Shown: positions 1-8,979 of the stretch, one piece after another
Numbering within the stretch: position 1 is the stretch's first letter
How the letters are laid out: each line of letters begins with the position of its first letter
DNA from: an uncultured Deferribacterales bacterium
Lineage (GTDB): Bacteria > Chrysiogenota > Deferribacteres > Deferribacterales > Mucispirillaceae
Reading direction: 5' to 3'
Assembly: GCA_947853665.1 (NCBI GenBank)
Contig: CANTXF010000063.1
Location: forward strand, 16,674 to 80,673
Length of the DNA: 64,000 nucleotides
The notes under the pieces: model-generated
What the model saw: the letters and a program-made list of their open reading frames with translations, nothing else
Told to the model about the DNA's origin: nothing
Databases searched by the model: none
Position numbers and translations under genes: made by a program

Positions 1-555
1 TTCCGCGTCGGCGGCGGAGGCCGTTCTGCCGGTGCCTATTGCCCATACGGGCTCGTAAGCGACCACAACGTTTTTAAGATCCTTCACGCCTTCAAGCCCT
101 TTGCCTACCTGGGCCAGCACCGTTTCCACTGCGGCTCCGGCCTCCCTTTCCCACAGGGTCTCCCCCGCGCACAGAATAACGGAAAGGCCCTCCGAAAGAG
201 CTTTTTTGACCTTTTTATTAATATCCGCGTCGGTTTCGCCGAAAATGGCCCTTCGCTCGGAATGGCCCAGTATGGTCCACGACGCTCCGGCGGACTTTAT
301 CATGGAAGCAGAAACTTCCCCGGTAAAGGCTCCGGAATCTTCGAAATACATATTCTGCGCCGCCACGGCTATCTTTCCGCCGCCTTCCTTAACGGCTTCG
401 GCCACGGGATAGATATTGGTAAAAGACGGAGCGACAAGCACGTCTCTAGACGCGAAATCTATCCCCGCGGAGCACAGCTCCTCCGCAAGAGCGACTCCCG
501 AAGCGGCGTCCAGGTTCATTTTCCAGTTTCCCGCGATAAGCGGCTTACGTTTCAT
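1..555 (-). CDS. tpiA: Triosephosphate isomerase, 3' end cut by window edge
   Basis: This enzyme interconverts dihydroxyacetone phosphate and glyceraldehyde 3-phosphate in the cytosol. About 185 residues are visible. The N-terminal GNWKMN motif carries the substrate lysine, GHSERR carries the electrophilic histidine and AYEPVWAIGTG carries the catalytic glutamate. The start ATG at 553-555 is preceded by a strong GGAGG. The C-terminal quarter, including phosphate-gripper loop residues, lies beyond base 1. It follows the bactofilin gene by 26 bp and is probably the last visible gene of the parA-parB-bactofilin operon. Confidence 0.95.
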   Translation of the reverse strand, partial: MKRKPLIAGNWKMNLDAASGVALAEELCSAGIDFASRDVLVAPSFTNIYPVAEAVKEGGGKIAVAAQNMYFEDSGAFTGEVSASMIKSAGASWTILGHSERRAIFGETDADINKKVKKALSEGLSVILCAGETLWEREAGAAVETVLAQVGKGLEGVKDLKNVVVAYEPVWAIGTGRTASAADAE

Positions 556-581
556 AACGACCTCCCGTTGGGCGCGGGCGG

Positions 582-959
582 TTATTCCGCGTCCTTTTTA
601 GGCAGCGAATTGCGGCCGTTGCTCATTTCGGCCGACCCGTTAAATACCACGCCCTCTTCCATTTTTATTACAGGGGTTTTCAGCGTGCCGGTTATGACGG
701 CAGGTTTGAAAAGCTCCACCTTGTTCTTTGCCACGACGACGCCGTCGAAAGTGCCGGATATCTTTACGATGCCGGCCTCTATTTCGGCCTTGACCCTGCC
801 GGTTTCGGCAATGACCAGGGTGTCGTTGGTTTTTACGTTCCCTTCAAAATTGCCGTCTATACGAACCACGCCGTCAAAAACCAGCGTGCCGTTAAAGGAC
901 GTGTTCTGACCTAAAAACGCGTCTATGCCGCCGCCGGTTTCCTTTGTTACTTTCAGCAT
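582..959 (-). CDS. Bactofilin (polymer-forming cytoskeletal protein)
   Basis: The 125-residue protein has the bactofilin core: short repeating beta-strand units rich in Gly, Val and Ile, from the FNGTLVFDGVVRIDGNFEG segment through GTFDGVVVAK. These fold into a right-handed beta-helix that polymerises without nucleotide. Bactofilins position cell-wall enzymes, polar proteins or ParABS components. Its frame overlaps the end of parB by 7 bp and it has its own GAGGGG ribosome-binding site. Direct coupling to parAB fits the known use of bactofilin scaffolds in chromosome segregation in some bacteria. Its specific role here is inference. Confidence 0.93.
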   Translation of the reverse strand: MLKVTKETGGGIDAFLGQNTSFNGTLVFDGVVRIDGNFEGNVKTNDTLVIAETGRVKAEIEAGIVKISGTFDGVVVAKNKVELFKPAVITGTLKTPVIKMEEGVVFNGSAEMSNGRNSLPKKDAE

Positions 960-1816
960 ACTTCCCCTCTGATTTTTTTTATAATAGTGTCAAGCTCGTC
1001 GTCGGAATTGTATTTTATCTCGATGACTCCGCCTTTTCCTTTATCTTTTATATTTACCCTGGATTTGAAAAAGCCTTCCATTTCCGCGCGTATGCCGGCG
1101 ATATGGGGTTTCGGAGCGGGAACGCCTTTCGGCGCGCTTTCTCCCGCATTGGCCTTTCTCACTGCGTTTTCAGTTTCTCTTACGGAGAGAGATTTGTCAA
1201 TTATCCGCGTGAGAAAAAGAGGTATCTGCGATTTATCGTCCAGGCCGAGCAAAGCCCGGGCGTGGCCTTCCGTAATATCCCCGTCCTCCAGGGCTATAAG
1301 GGCAGGCTCCGGCAGAGACAGCAGCCTGAGCCTGTTCGCCACGGCGGAACGGCTGCGGCCCATAACGGCGCTTACGTCCTCCTGGCGGTATCCGTATTCG
1401 TCAATAAGCCTCGCGTAGGCCCGGGCCAGCTCCACAGGCCCCAAGTCCTCCCGCTGGGCGTTTGTGATAAGGGCAAGCTCAAGGCGTTCCTTAGGAGTGT
1501 CGGCGCTGCGCAGAACGGCCGGTATGGTCTTTTTCCCCGCCAGGCCGGAAGCCCGCCAGCGGCGCTCCCCTTCTATTATCATATATTTGCCGCTTTCCGA
1601 AGCCCTGGTGATTATTATGGGCTGGATAACGCCTTTTTCCTTTATGGAATCGGCAAGCTCCCTTAAAAGCTCCTCGTCGAAAACGGTTCTCGGCTGGCTG
1701 TCGTTGGGCACGATCTCCGTAAGGTCTATTTCCATAAGAGCGCCGGACTGAGGGCCGGCTTTAGGGGCGCCTCTGGGTATAAGGGCGTCCAGCCCGCGGC
1801 CTAAAGACTGTTTCAT
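953..1816 (-). CDS. parB: Chromosome-partitioning protein ParB
   Basis: ParB is a CTP-dependent DNA clamp that loads at parS and works with ParA in origin segregation. The 287-residue product has the N-terminal GRGLDALIP segment that contacts ParA, the CTP-binding GERRWRA motif at about residues 83-89, a helix-turn-helix around 137-158 and a C-terminal dimerisation region. An upstream in-frame start exists (1864), but the start chosen here gives the conserved family N-terminus and overlaps the parA stop as TGATG. Two perfect parS sites lie far away, at 42893 and 44798. Confidence 0.96.
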   Translation of the reverse strand: MKQSLGRGLDALIPRGAPKAGPQSGALMEIDLTEIVPNDSQPRTVFDEELLRELADSIKEKGVIQPIIITRASESGKYMIIEGERRWRASGLAGKKTIPAVLRSADTPKERLELALITNAQREDLGPVELARAYARLIDEYGYRQEDVSAVMGRSRSAVANRLRLLSLPEPALIALEDGDITEGHARALLGLDDKSQIPLFLTRIIDKSLSVRETENAVRKANAGESAPKGVPAPKPHIAGIRAEMEGFFKSRVNIKDKGKGGVIEIKYNSDDELDTIIKKIRGEVC

Positions 1817-2586
1817 CAACGCGCATCCTGATTCAAAATTTCTTTGGCGAGCTCTATGTAGCACTCCGACCCTCTGGAGCGGGCCTGATACAATATGATG
1901 GGCTTGCCGTAGCTTGGCGCTTCGCTCAGCGCAACGGCCCGCGGTATGACGGCGCCGAAAGTCTTATCGGGAAAATGCTCCTTTATCTGGCCCAAAACCT
2001 CCCTGGAAAGGTTGTTGCGCTGATCGTACATGGTAAGCAGTATGCCCTCCACCTCAAGGCCGGGGTTAAGGTTTTCCCTTATAAGGCTTACCGTGTTTAA
2101 AAGCTGGCTCAAACCTTCCAGCGCGTAATACTCGCACTGAAGGGGTATCAGCACGGAACGGGCCGCCGTCAGGGCGTTGACCGTAAGCAGACCCAGCGAG
2201 GGCGGGCAGTCTATTATTATAAAGTCGTAATTATCCCTTACGGAAGCAAGAGCCCGCTGGAGCTTGGTCTCCCGGGAAAGCTCCTGTATAAGCTCCACTT
2301 CTGCTGCGGAAAGCTCTATTCTGGCTGGAGCAAGATCAAGGCCGTCTATTTCCGTTTTCAGGATTATGTCCGCCATGGGCACGCCTTTTGTCAGAACGTC
2401 GTAAATATCCTTTTCTATCTCTCCGGGAGGAAACCCCAAACCGCTGGAGGCATTGCCCTGAGGGTCGAAATCGACAAGAAGCACCCTGGCCTCAGCCACG
2501 GCCAGGGACGCGCTTAAATTAACGGCGGTGGTCGTTTTGCCAACGCCTCCTTTCTGATTCGCCACGGTGATAATTTTGCCCGGCAT
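1816..2586 (-). CDS. parA: Chromosome-partitioning ATPase ParA (Soj)
   Basis: ParA is a deviant-Walker ATPase that binds DNA nonspecifically and pulls ParB-parS complexes. The KGGVGKTT motif sits close to the N-terminus, followed by VDFDPQGN (switch I) and IIDCPPSLG (switch II). The 256-residue start used here puts the P-loop at the family-typical position. In-frame ATGs at 2598 and 2634 would add 4 or 16 residues and the ribosome-binding site does not settle the choice. It is the first gene of the parA-parB-bactofilin-tpiA group and is divergent from pepA. Confidence 0.95.
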   Translation of the reverse strand: MPGKIITVANQKGGVGKTTTAVNLSASLAVAEARVLLVDFDPQGNASSGLGFPPGEIEKDIYDVLTKGVPMADIILKTEIDGLDLAPARIELSAAEVELIQELSRETKLQRALASVRDNYDFIIIDCPPSLGLLTVNALTAARSVLIPLQCEYYALEGLSQLLNTVSLIRENLNPGLEVEGILLTMYDQRNNLSREVLGQIKEHFPDKTFGAVIPRAVALSEAPSYGKPIILYQARSRGSECYIELAKEILNQDAR

Positions 2587-2634
2587 CTGTAAAATCATGC
2601 CTCCCATGAGGTCTATAAAAAGCTCTAAACTCAT

Positions 2635-2994
2635 ATTATTAACATCTTCTTACAAAGCAGGCAATAAAATCTTTATTGAAAAGAGAGAAAAACGGGGTAA
2701 TGCGAAAAGGCTCCGTTTTCTTTTCAAATTTCGGCCGCCCCGCGCGCTTTCAGTCCGCAGCGCGAAGCGTTTTTCTTTCCCCAGTGAGGCCCGGCGGAAA
2801 GGACAGGGCCGGAAAAACGCGGGCGGAAAAACCGGTTTGACGCGAAAATATCCGCGGATAACTGAATAAAACCGGCAAGTTATTGATAAAAAGAATTTTT
2901 AATCCCGGCAGATTATCAATTGAAAAGGCGCCGGATTTGTAATATTTTAATAAGAAATACTTAAATTCGGGCAGATTTGCCGCGGTGAAAAATT
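2635..2994. other. Intergenic region between parA and pepA
   Basis: This gap of about 360 bp separates two divergent genes and should hold both promoters, but no strong sigma70-type pair is obvious. The half next to pepA is AT-rich. A perfect 12-bp palindrome, TATCCGCGGATA, lies at 2849-2860. No gene or RNA was recognised. Confidence 0.5.
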
Positions 2995-4497
2995 ATGAAA
3001 ATATCATGCAGAAGAAAAATAGCCATCCATTCGCGAAAAGACGCGATACTTATACCCGTTTACAAAAACATCAAGCCTCTGCGCCTGATAACGGGCAAAA
3101 AAATCGACGACGAGCTTCATGAAATAATCCAGTCCGATTATTTCAATTTCGAGGAAAAAGAAATTAAAAGCTTTTATATGGAGCTTAACAGGAAGCTGAA
3201 AAAGATTTATCTCATACACGCGCCCAAAGAGCAGGAAGCCGCCCGGCAGTATATGGCTCTGGGGGCTAAAATGGCCCATATATTAAAAAGCGATAAGATA
3301 ACCACTTTTTCGATAATATCCTTCGAGGACATATATAACGAAAAGAGGGATTTTTCCAGCACTCAGGGGTTTATAGAGGGCCTTATGTTCGGCATGTACG
3401 GATACGACAGGTTCAAAACAAAAAAAGACGCCCATACCCTTATGGAAATCGAAGTAATCACCGGAATGCTGAAGCTGAAACGCTTTATCGACGAAAAGGC
3501 GGAGGAATGGAACACGGTTTTTGAAAACGTCAACCTGGCAAGAGACCTTACGAACACGCCGCCCAACTACATGACGCCGGAAATATTCGCAAAAACCGCC
3601 GTTAAGGAAGCTCCGGAGGGCATGAAAGTAACCGTATGGGACATCCGCGGCATAAGGGAAAACAGCCTGAACCTGGTGGAAGCCGTAGGGCGTGGAAGCG
3701 CCAACAAGCCGTATTTTCTGAAAATAGAATACGCGGGCAACCCAGCCTCCGAAAGCAACGTGGCTCTTGTGGGCAAAGGCGTTACCTTCGACAGCGGCGG
3801 CTCGAACCTGAAGCCCACCGGCTCCATGGAAGACATGAAAACCGATATGGCCGGAGCGGCGGCGGTCTACGCCGCCGTAAAGCTTGCCGCCGAAATGAAG
3901 TTGAAAGTAAATATAAACGCATATATCCCCCTCGTTGAAAATATAATCGGCGGGGACGCCATAAGGCCCGGCGACGTAGTGGCCTCGGCCTCCGGCAAAA
4001 CGGTGGAAATAATGAACACGGACGCGGAAGGACGCCTCATACTGGCAGACGCCCTTTATATCGCCACTAAAACGGATCCGGAGGTCATAATAGACGCGGC
4101 GACCCTTACAGGCGGCTGCGTGGTGGCTCTTGGGCCTTTCTGCGCCGGGCTTTTTACCAACAGAAAGTTTTTAAGCAAGCAGGTTTCGGATATTTCCGAC
4201 GAAACGGCGGAGGACGTCTGGGAGCTGCCCCTTTTTGAAGATTATGCCAAAGGCATAAACAGCAAAACGGCGGATATGCAGAATATGAGCACCTTCAAGA
4301 GGGAGGGCTCGGCCATACACGCGGCTCTTTTCCTGCGCCAGTTTGTTGATAATTATCCCTGGATACACTTCGACATAGCGGGAACCGCGTGGCTCGACAC
4401 GCCCCACCCCATATTCGGCACGGGCGCTTCCGGCTTCGGCGTGCGCCTGCTTTACAGGTTTATAGAAGCCCATTACTGCGAGCGTTCGGATGATTAA
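2995..4497 (+). CDS. pepA: Leucyl aminopeptidase (M17 family)
   Basis: This cytosolic, hexameric, two-metal exopeptidase removes N-terminal residues from peptides. The product has 500 residues, the usual length. The C-terminal catalytic half contains VGKGVTFDSGG (metal and substrate ligands), the DMKTDMAGAA segment and the family signature NTDAEGRL. The N-terminal half is the variable domain, which binds DNA in some members. The ribosome-binding site is weak. Its 3' end overlaps stt3 by 8 bp, so the two are probably translationally coupled. An alternative role as a DNA-binding Xer accessory factor, known in E. coli, cannot be judged from sequence. Confidence 0.94.
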   Translation: MKISCRRKIAIHSRKDAILIPVYKNIKPLRLITGKKIDDELHEIIQSDYFNFEEKEIKSFYMELNRKLKKIYLIHAPKEQEAARQYMALGAKMAHILKSDKITTFSIISFEDIYNEKRDFSSTQGFIEGLMFGMYGYDRFKTKKDAHTLMEIEVITGMLKLKRFIDEKAEEWNTVFENVNLARDLTNTPPNYMTPEIFAKTAVKEAPEGMKVTVWDIRGIRENSLNLVEAVGRGSANKPYFLKIEYAGNPASESNVALVGKGVTFDSGGSNLKPTGSMEDMKTDMAGAAAVYAAVKLAAEMKLKVNINAYIPLVENIIGGDAIRPGDVVASASGKTVEIMNTDAEGRLILADALYIATKTDPEVIIDAATLTGGCVVALGPFCAGLFTNRKFLSKQVSDISDETAEDVWELPLFEDYAKGINSKTADMQNMSTFKREGSAIHAALFLRQFVDNYPWIHFDIAGTAWLDTPHPIFGTGASGFGVRLLYRFIEAHYCERSDD

Positions 4498-6574
4498 AAA
4501 GGCCGCGGAGGTTTTAAGGCGGCCGCAAAAGCCCACTCCCGCCGCCGCGCTTATGTTTTTCGCAGCTCTGCTGTGCGCCGCGTACCTTTCCGCCGACGCC
4601 AGATACGGCCAGTACAGGGTATGGCAAAGCTATCCGGAATCTTTCTTCGCAGGCGAAACCCCCATGATGACGACTCTGGACGCTTACAAATTTACCCGCC
4701 ACGCCAAAGAGTACCGCTCAGGCACGCTGGACACGAAATCCGCGGACCCTATGGTATTCCATCCGGACGGCTCCGGCTATCAGGACCCGGTGCCCCTTTT
4801 AAGCGTAATGCTGGACAAATACTCAAGCCTTTCCGGCAAGGATTTCTATAACGCCGCGGCGGATATGGTTCCCATAATGTCGTCCCTTTTCATAATCCCC
4901 CTGGCCTTTTATTTCATGCTGGCCGGATACCCGGCCGCAGGACTTATAGGCGGCCTTATAGGGACTTTCGCCCCCATGTATTACGGCAGAACCTCCATAG
5001 GACGCCTGGATACGGACGGAATGAACGTGTTTTTTATGATAACGGCGTCCCTGTTCCTATTTATGGCCTCAAAAACGAAAAAGCCGTGGAAAATATATCT
5101 TTACTCCGGGCTCGCCGGCGTAACCGTCAATCTTTTTTACTGGTGGTATCAGCACGGCCTTTTCAATATTATATACGCGGGTCTGCTGGCCCTGTGCCTT
5201 TTCCTGTCGAAAGCAAGGATAAGGGATATTTTAATTTCTCTTGCGGTGTTCGTTCTGCTTTCCAACCCTTTATATATGTACGAGGCTTTAAGCCAGCTTT
5301 ACCGGGTGGTGGACGTTTACCTATTTCCCCTTAAGGACGGAGCCTCCACCGTATTTCCCAACGTGTACGACACTATCGGAGAGGCCCAGAGGAACACCCT
5401 TACAGAAACCCTGTCCGCGGTGGTGCGGAAGCCTGTTCTCGCGGCTGCGGGGCTTTTCCTTTTCGCGGTGTTCGCCATTACCCATATCCGCGCCGCCCTG
5501 CCCCTCGCGCCGCTTATACTTATGGGCGCTATGGCTTTTGTAAGCTCCGGCCGCTTTTCCATGTTTTTAGGGCCCCTCGCAGGCATAGGATACGGCTGGG
5601 CGGCTACGGCGGCAGGCTCCTATCTGGCGGAAACGGCAAAAAAATATAAAGAGACGAAAGAAAAGCCTCTTTTTACCAGAACCCTTATTTACGGAGCTTT
5701 GTTCGCGGCCGCCTGCGCTTTTACCGGCGCGGCAATAACCGTTACGGCCAAAGCGGCCTTCGCCTCGGTTCCGGGGCCTTCCATCAATCCCAATATTTAC
5801 CGGATGTTTCAGGATATGTCCCAAAAACTGTCGGCAAACTCCGCCATATACACATGGTGGGATTACGGCCTGGCCATAGCGGACGTTACGGGCTTTCCGG
5901 TATTTCAGAGCGGCACTTCCCAGGATACGCCGAAAACCTGGATAATGGCCAAAAGCCTTACGGGCACGCAAAAAGACCTTTATAACACCGCCTCCTATCT
6001 CGGCACCTACGGCATAGGGGAGCTGGGCTATATGGCGGATGAAAAAAAGCCTCTCGGGGAAATAGCCTCCTATATTGAAAATTACGGCGAAGGCCCGTCG
6101 TCCGACGCGGACTACGTCCTTTTTACCCAGGATATGATAGGCAAATTCTATCCCATGAGCTACCTTGCCTCCTGGGACCCGGCTACGGAAAAAAGCGACC
6201 CAAAATACTTCGCCACACTGCAATGCACGCAGATAAAGGGAACCGTCCTTACCTGCGGCACTATGACCATAGACCTTGCCTCCGGGATAATAAACGGCGG
6301 CAAAGGAGCCCTGAGCCGGGTAATCTTTACGGAAAAAGGGCAGGAAACTAGGCGGGCGGAATACGGGTTTTCCGGCGGCGCCGTTCTGATACTCAACACG
6401 GAAAACCAGACCCTTACCGGAGCCTGGGCTTTCGCCCCGGAGCTTGCGGACACGGCTTTCGTCGAGCTTTATTTCCTGAACCGGCCGGACCCGGAATATT
6501 TTGAAACGGCTATGGACTCATATCCCTACGGCAGGCTTTTCAGGCTTAAAACGAAGGCGGCGGATGCTGAATAG
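4490..6574 (+). CDS. STT3/PglB/AglB-type oligosaccharyltransferase
   Basis: This membrane enzyme transfers a lipid-linked oligosaccharide to asparagine in exported proteins. The 694 residues comprise about a dozen membrane segments and a C-terminal periplasmic domain. All family motifs are visible: an Asp in the first external loop (DAY, residue 64), a second acidic motif DTD (174-176) after GRL, the TIXE motif TIGE (295-298) and the acceptor-recognising WWDYG (456-460). It is therefore likely active. Acceptor specificity is unknown; the bacterial PglB sequon is D/E-X-N-X-S/T. It overlaps pepA upstream and mnmH downstream. No glycan-assembly genes adjoin it. Confidence 0.92.
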   Translation: MIKKAAEVLRRPQKPTPAAALMFFAALLCAAYLSADARYGQYRVWQSYPESFFAGETPMMTTLDAYKFTRHAKEYRSGTLDTKSADPMVFHPDGSGYQDPVPLLSVMLDKYSSLSGKDFYNAAADMVPIMSSLFIIPLAFYFMLAGYPAAGLIGGLIGTFAPMYYGRTSIGRLDTDGMNVFFMITASLFLFMASKTKKPWKIYLYSGLAGVTVNLFYWWYQHGLFNIIYAGLLALCLFLSKARIRDILISLAVFVLLSNPLYMYEALSQLYRVVDVYLFPLKDGASTVFPNVYDTIGEAQRNTLTETLSAVVRKPVLAAAGLFLFAVFAITHIRAALPLAPLILMGAMAFVSSGRFSMFLGPLAGIGYGWAATAAGSYLAETAKKYKETKEKPLFTRTLIYGALFAAACAFTGAAITVTAKAAFASVPGPSINPNIYRMFQDMSQKLSANSAIYTWWDYGLAIADVTGFPVFQSGTSQDTPKTWIMAKSLTGTQKDLYNTASYLGTYGIGELGYMADEKKPLGEIASYIENYGEGPSSDADYVLFTQDMIGKFYPMSYLASWDPATEKSDPKYFATLQCTQIKGTVLTCGTMTIDLASGIINGGKGALSRVIFTEKGQETRRAEYGFSGGAVLILNTENQTLTGAWAFAPELADTAFVELYFLNRPDPEYFETAMDSYPYGRLFRLKTKAADAE

Positions 6575-7661
6575 GGCAATTGAAGGCATATCCCTTGAAG
6601 AGATTCTATCCCGGGGCCTTTCCGGCTACAATATAATAGACGTGCGTTCCGAGGGCGAATTTGCGGAAGACCGTATCCCCGGCTCTAAAAATATCCCCAT
6701 ACTTAATAACGAAGAACGGGCGGCGGTAGGAACCGTGTACAAGCGGGAAGGCCCCAAAAAGGCAAAGATGCTGGCGGTGGAGCTGCTTTCTCCCAAGCTG
6801 CCCGGTTTTATAAAAAAGCTGGACGCGGAAGCGGCCGTCAATAAAAACCTTGTGATAACCTGCTGGCGCGGAGGCATGAGAAGCGGCGCGGCGGTAACCC
6901 TGGCTGCTCTCGCCGGAATAAGGGGCCTGCGCCTTACGGGCGGATACGCTGCTTTCAGGCGGCACGTACACGCATTTTTTGAAAACCTGCCGGAGGATAT
7001 AAAATATATAACGGTTTTCGGACCCACCGGGTGCGCGAAAAGCCAGATATTAAGAAAGCTGTCCGAAAAAGGCTATCCGACGGTAGACCTTGAAAGGCAC
7101 GCCTGCCACAAAGGCTCCTCTTTCGGGGAGGTAGGCGAGGCGGGATATCCGCACGTTACCCAGAAAAGCTTTGAAACCGGCGTCTGGCACGACCACTACA
7201 TATCAGGAAACGGAAAGCTGTTTTTCATAGAGGGGGAAAGCCCGAAAATAGGCAGGGTCACGGTGCCTAAAAACCTTTACTCGCGTATGCGGTCCGGCAT
7301 AAAGGTGCTGGCGGAATCCCCCCTGGATTTCAGGATAGATTTTACGATAAAGGCTTACGAACCGGAAAAATACCCGGACGGCATAAAGGAAAGCCTTAAA
7401 CGCATAGAGAAATATATAGGCAAAGCCAGGACGGCGGAGCTTGGAAATATGCTTGACGAAGGCCGTTTTGAGGAATTTACAGCATTTATGCTGGAAAAAT
7501 ATTACGACCCCATGTACCGCAACGCCTTTCCAGACGGCATGGATTATAAAATAAATTATTCCTCGGCGGAAGAAGGCGCATTGCTTCTGGAAGAAATATA
7601 CCGGCTGAAAAACGTATGCAGCGGCGGGGGCGTTAATAAAATATCCGATATGGGTAAATAA
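6564..7661 (+). CDS. mnmH: tRNA 2-selenouridine/geranyl-2-thiouridine synthase
   Basis: MnmH (SelU, YbbB) replaces sulfur with selenium at 2-thiouridine 34 of tRNA using selenophosphate. The 365-residue product has an N-terminal rhodanese domain with the catalytic Cys in VITCWRGGMRSG (Cys100) and a C-terminal P-loop domain. The P-loop reads GPTGCAKS (residues 153-160), with Ala where the Walker A consensus has Gly. The start chosen lies in the stt3 3' end, an 11-bp overlap, and gives the family N-terminus; an earlier in-frame start at 6501 is unlikely. Its presence implies selD elsewhere in the genome. Confidence 0.92.
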   Translation: MLNRAIEGISLEEILSRGLSGYNIIDVRSEGEFAEDRIPGSKNIPILNNEERAAVGTVYKREGPKKAKMLAVELLSPKLPGFIKKLDAEAAVNKNLVITCWRGGMRSGAAVTLAALAGIRGLRLTGGYAAFRRHVHAFFENLPEDIKYITVFGPTGCAKSQILRKLSEKGYPTVDLERHACHKGSSFGEVGEAGYPHVTQKSFETGVWHDHYISGNGKLFFIEGESPKIGRVTVPKNLYSRMRSGIKVLAESPLDFRIDFTIKAYEPEKYPDGIKESLKRIEKYIGKARTAELGNMLDEGRFEEFTAFMLEKYYDPMYRNAFPDGMDYKINYSSAEEGALLLEEIYRLKNVCSGGGVNKISDMGK

Positions 7662-7739
7662 TCGCCGGAATTTACCCATAATTATTTTATATGGGTAAAA
7701 TCCGCTTTTATTTACGCATATTTTTTTTATGTGGGTAAA
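7651..7739. promoter_or_regulatory. Array of five alternating TGGGTAAA half-sites before fic
   Basis: TGGGTAAA occurs at 7651, 7692 and 7732 on the plus strand. Its inverse TTTACCCA occurs at 7671, with a one-base variant TTTACGCA at 7711. The steps between sites are 20, 21, 19 and 21 bp, two helical turns each, and the orientations alternate strictly. This is the pattern expected for cooperative binding of a dimeric regulator on one face of DNA. The first box overlaps the mnmH stop codon. The adjacent Fic protein carries a C-terminal winged-helix-like segment, so autoregulation is plausible. Confidence 0.6.
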
Positions 7740-7768
7740 AAATGGAAATTATTACTCACGAGGAATCC

Positions 7769-8881
7769 ATGACCAATTTAAACAAAATTACGATTACGGA
7801 TGAAATGGAAACGATAGGCATATTAAGGAAAGCCGCGGCCGCCAACAGGCATCTGGCCGAATTAAAGGGCATATCCAAGATCATTCCCAACGAATCCGTT
7901 CTTCTAAATTCAATTTTTACTCAGGAAGCAAAAGACAGTTCAGCCATAGAAAATATCGTTACGACAAACGATGAGCTCTACAAGGAGAGGCTTTTCGGCA
8001 ACATTATCTCTAACCCTGCCGTCAAGGAAATCGAGCATTATATCGAGGCGTTAAACGCTGGATTTAAAATCGTCCGCAGCAGTGATATGCTGACGGTAAA
8101 CCATATATGCAAAATACAAAGCATACTGGAAAATAATAATGCCGGCATAAGAAGCCAGAAAGGTACAAAACTTATAAATGCTTCCACAAACACGGTAGTT
8201 TATGAACCGCCTCAGAGTTATGAAGAAATACTCGATCTGCTTAAAGATTTAGAATCATTCATAAATGACGACTCTCGCAGCCGGGAGCTGGATCCGCTGA
8301 TAAAAATGGCCGTGATACATTACCAGTTTGAGAGCATACACCCGTTTTTTGACGGTAACGGCAGGACTGGCCGTATTATAAACGTGCTGTATCTTGTCCT
8401 TAAAAAATTACTGGATATACCCGTTCTTTATCTGAGCAGATATATAATAGAGCATAAACAGGATTATTACAGCCTCTTTCAGGAGGTAAGGACTGCGGGC
8501 AGCTGGGAAAAATGGATATTATTTATGCTCGAAGCCGTTATAGAAACGTCCAAATATACTTCTGAAATGGTCAAAAATATATCGGAAGCCATGAAAGAGG
8601 TAAAAAAACAGATACGGGAACAATACAGGTTTTACAGTCAGGATTTAATAAACGCCCTTTTTTATATGCCTTATACAAAGATAGAGTTCATACAGAACCA
8701 GCTGAAGATAAGCAGAAAAACGGCCTCGGAATATCTTAAGAAGCTGTGCGAAGGAAAAATTCTTAAAAAGCACAGGATCGGACGGAGCAATTACTATATA
8801 AATACAAGGCTTTATAATATACTAACGGAAACCCCTCCCGAACCGCCGCAGGGAACGGATATAATAGAAAGCGTTACATAA
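7769..8881 (+). CDS. Fic/DOC family protein with C-terminal helix-turn-helix
   Basis: Fic enzymes usually AMPylate target proteins. The catalytic motif HPFFDGNGRTGR is intact at about residues 191-202. An N-terminal inhibitory-helix motif, SSAIEN (57-62), matches S/T-xxx-E-G/N, which marks an auto-inhibited class II Fic. The C-terminal 80 residues, including KIEFIQNQLKISRKTASEYL, resemble a winged helix-turn-helix. A GAGGAA sits just upstream of the chosen ATG; an in-frame ATG at 7742 would add nine residues. The gene is more AT-rich than its neighbours, which suggests separate acquisition. The target is unknown. Confidence 0.9.
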   Translation: MTNLNKITITDEMETIGILRKAAAANRHLAELKGISKIIPNESVLLNSIFTQEAKDSSAIENIVTTNDELYKERLFGNIISNPAVKEIEHYIEALNAGFKIVRSSDMLTVNHICKIQSILENNNAGIRSQKGTKLINASTNTVVYEPPQSYEEILDLLKDLESFINDDSRSRELDPLIKMAVIHYQFESIHPFFDGNGRTGRIINVLYLVLKKLLDIPVLYLSRYIIEHKQDYYSLFQEVRTAGSWEKWILFMLEAVIETSKYTSEMVKNISEAMKEVKKQIREQYRFYSQDLINALFYMPYTKIEFIQNQLKISRKTASEYLKKLCEGKILKKHRIGRSNYYINTRLYNILTETPPEPPQGTDIIESVT

Positions 8882-8915
8882 GGCTGCGCGGCGGGAAGAT
8901 TTTTTAAAAAATTGC

Positions 8916-8942
8916 TTGACTATATTTTTCGGATATTATAAC
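8916..8942 (+). promoter_or_regulatory. Possible promoter of rplU-rpmA
   Basis: TTGACT (8916-8921) and TATAAC (8937-8942) are separated by 15 bp. TTGCTT at 8912 would give a 19-bp spacer. The element lies about 40 bp before the rplU start. The spacing is imperfect, so the call is tentative. Confidence 0.35.
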
Positions 8943-8979
8943 TTATTTTTCCTTGACAATTAAGGTGGAGGTGTCTGCT

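Noticed and set aside
944..1666. 240-residue plus-strand frame opposite parB
   Set aside because: It is a mirror frame of parB, which has all family motifs.
7651..7739. CRISPR array
   Set aside because: Units are only 8 bp, alternate in direction and lack spacers of uniform unique sequence with full repeats.
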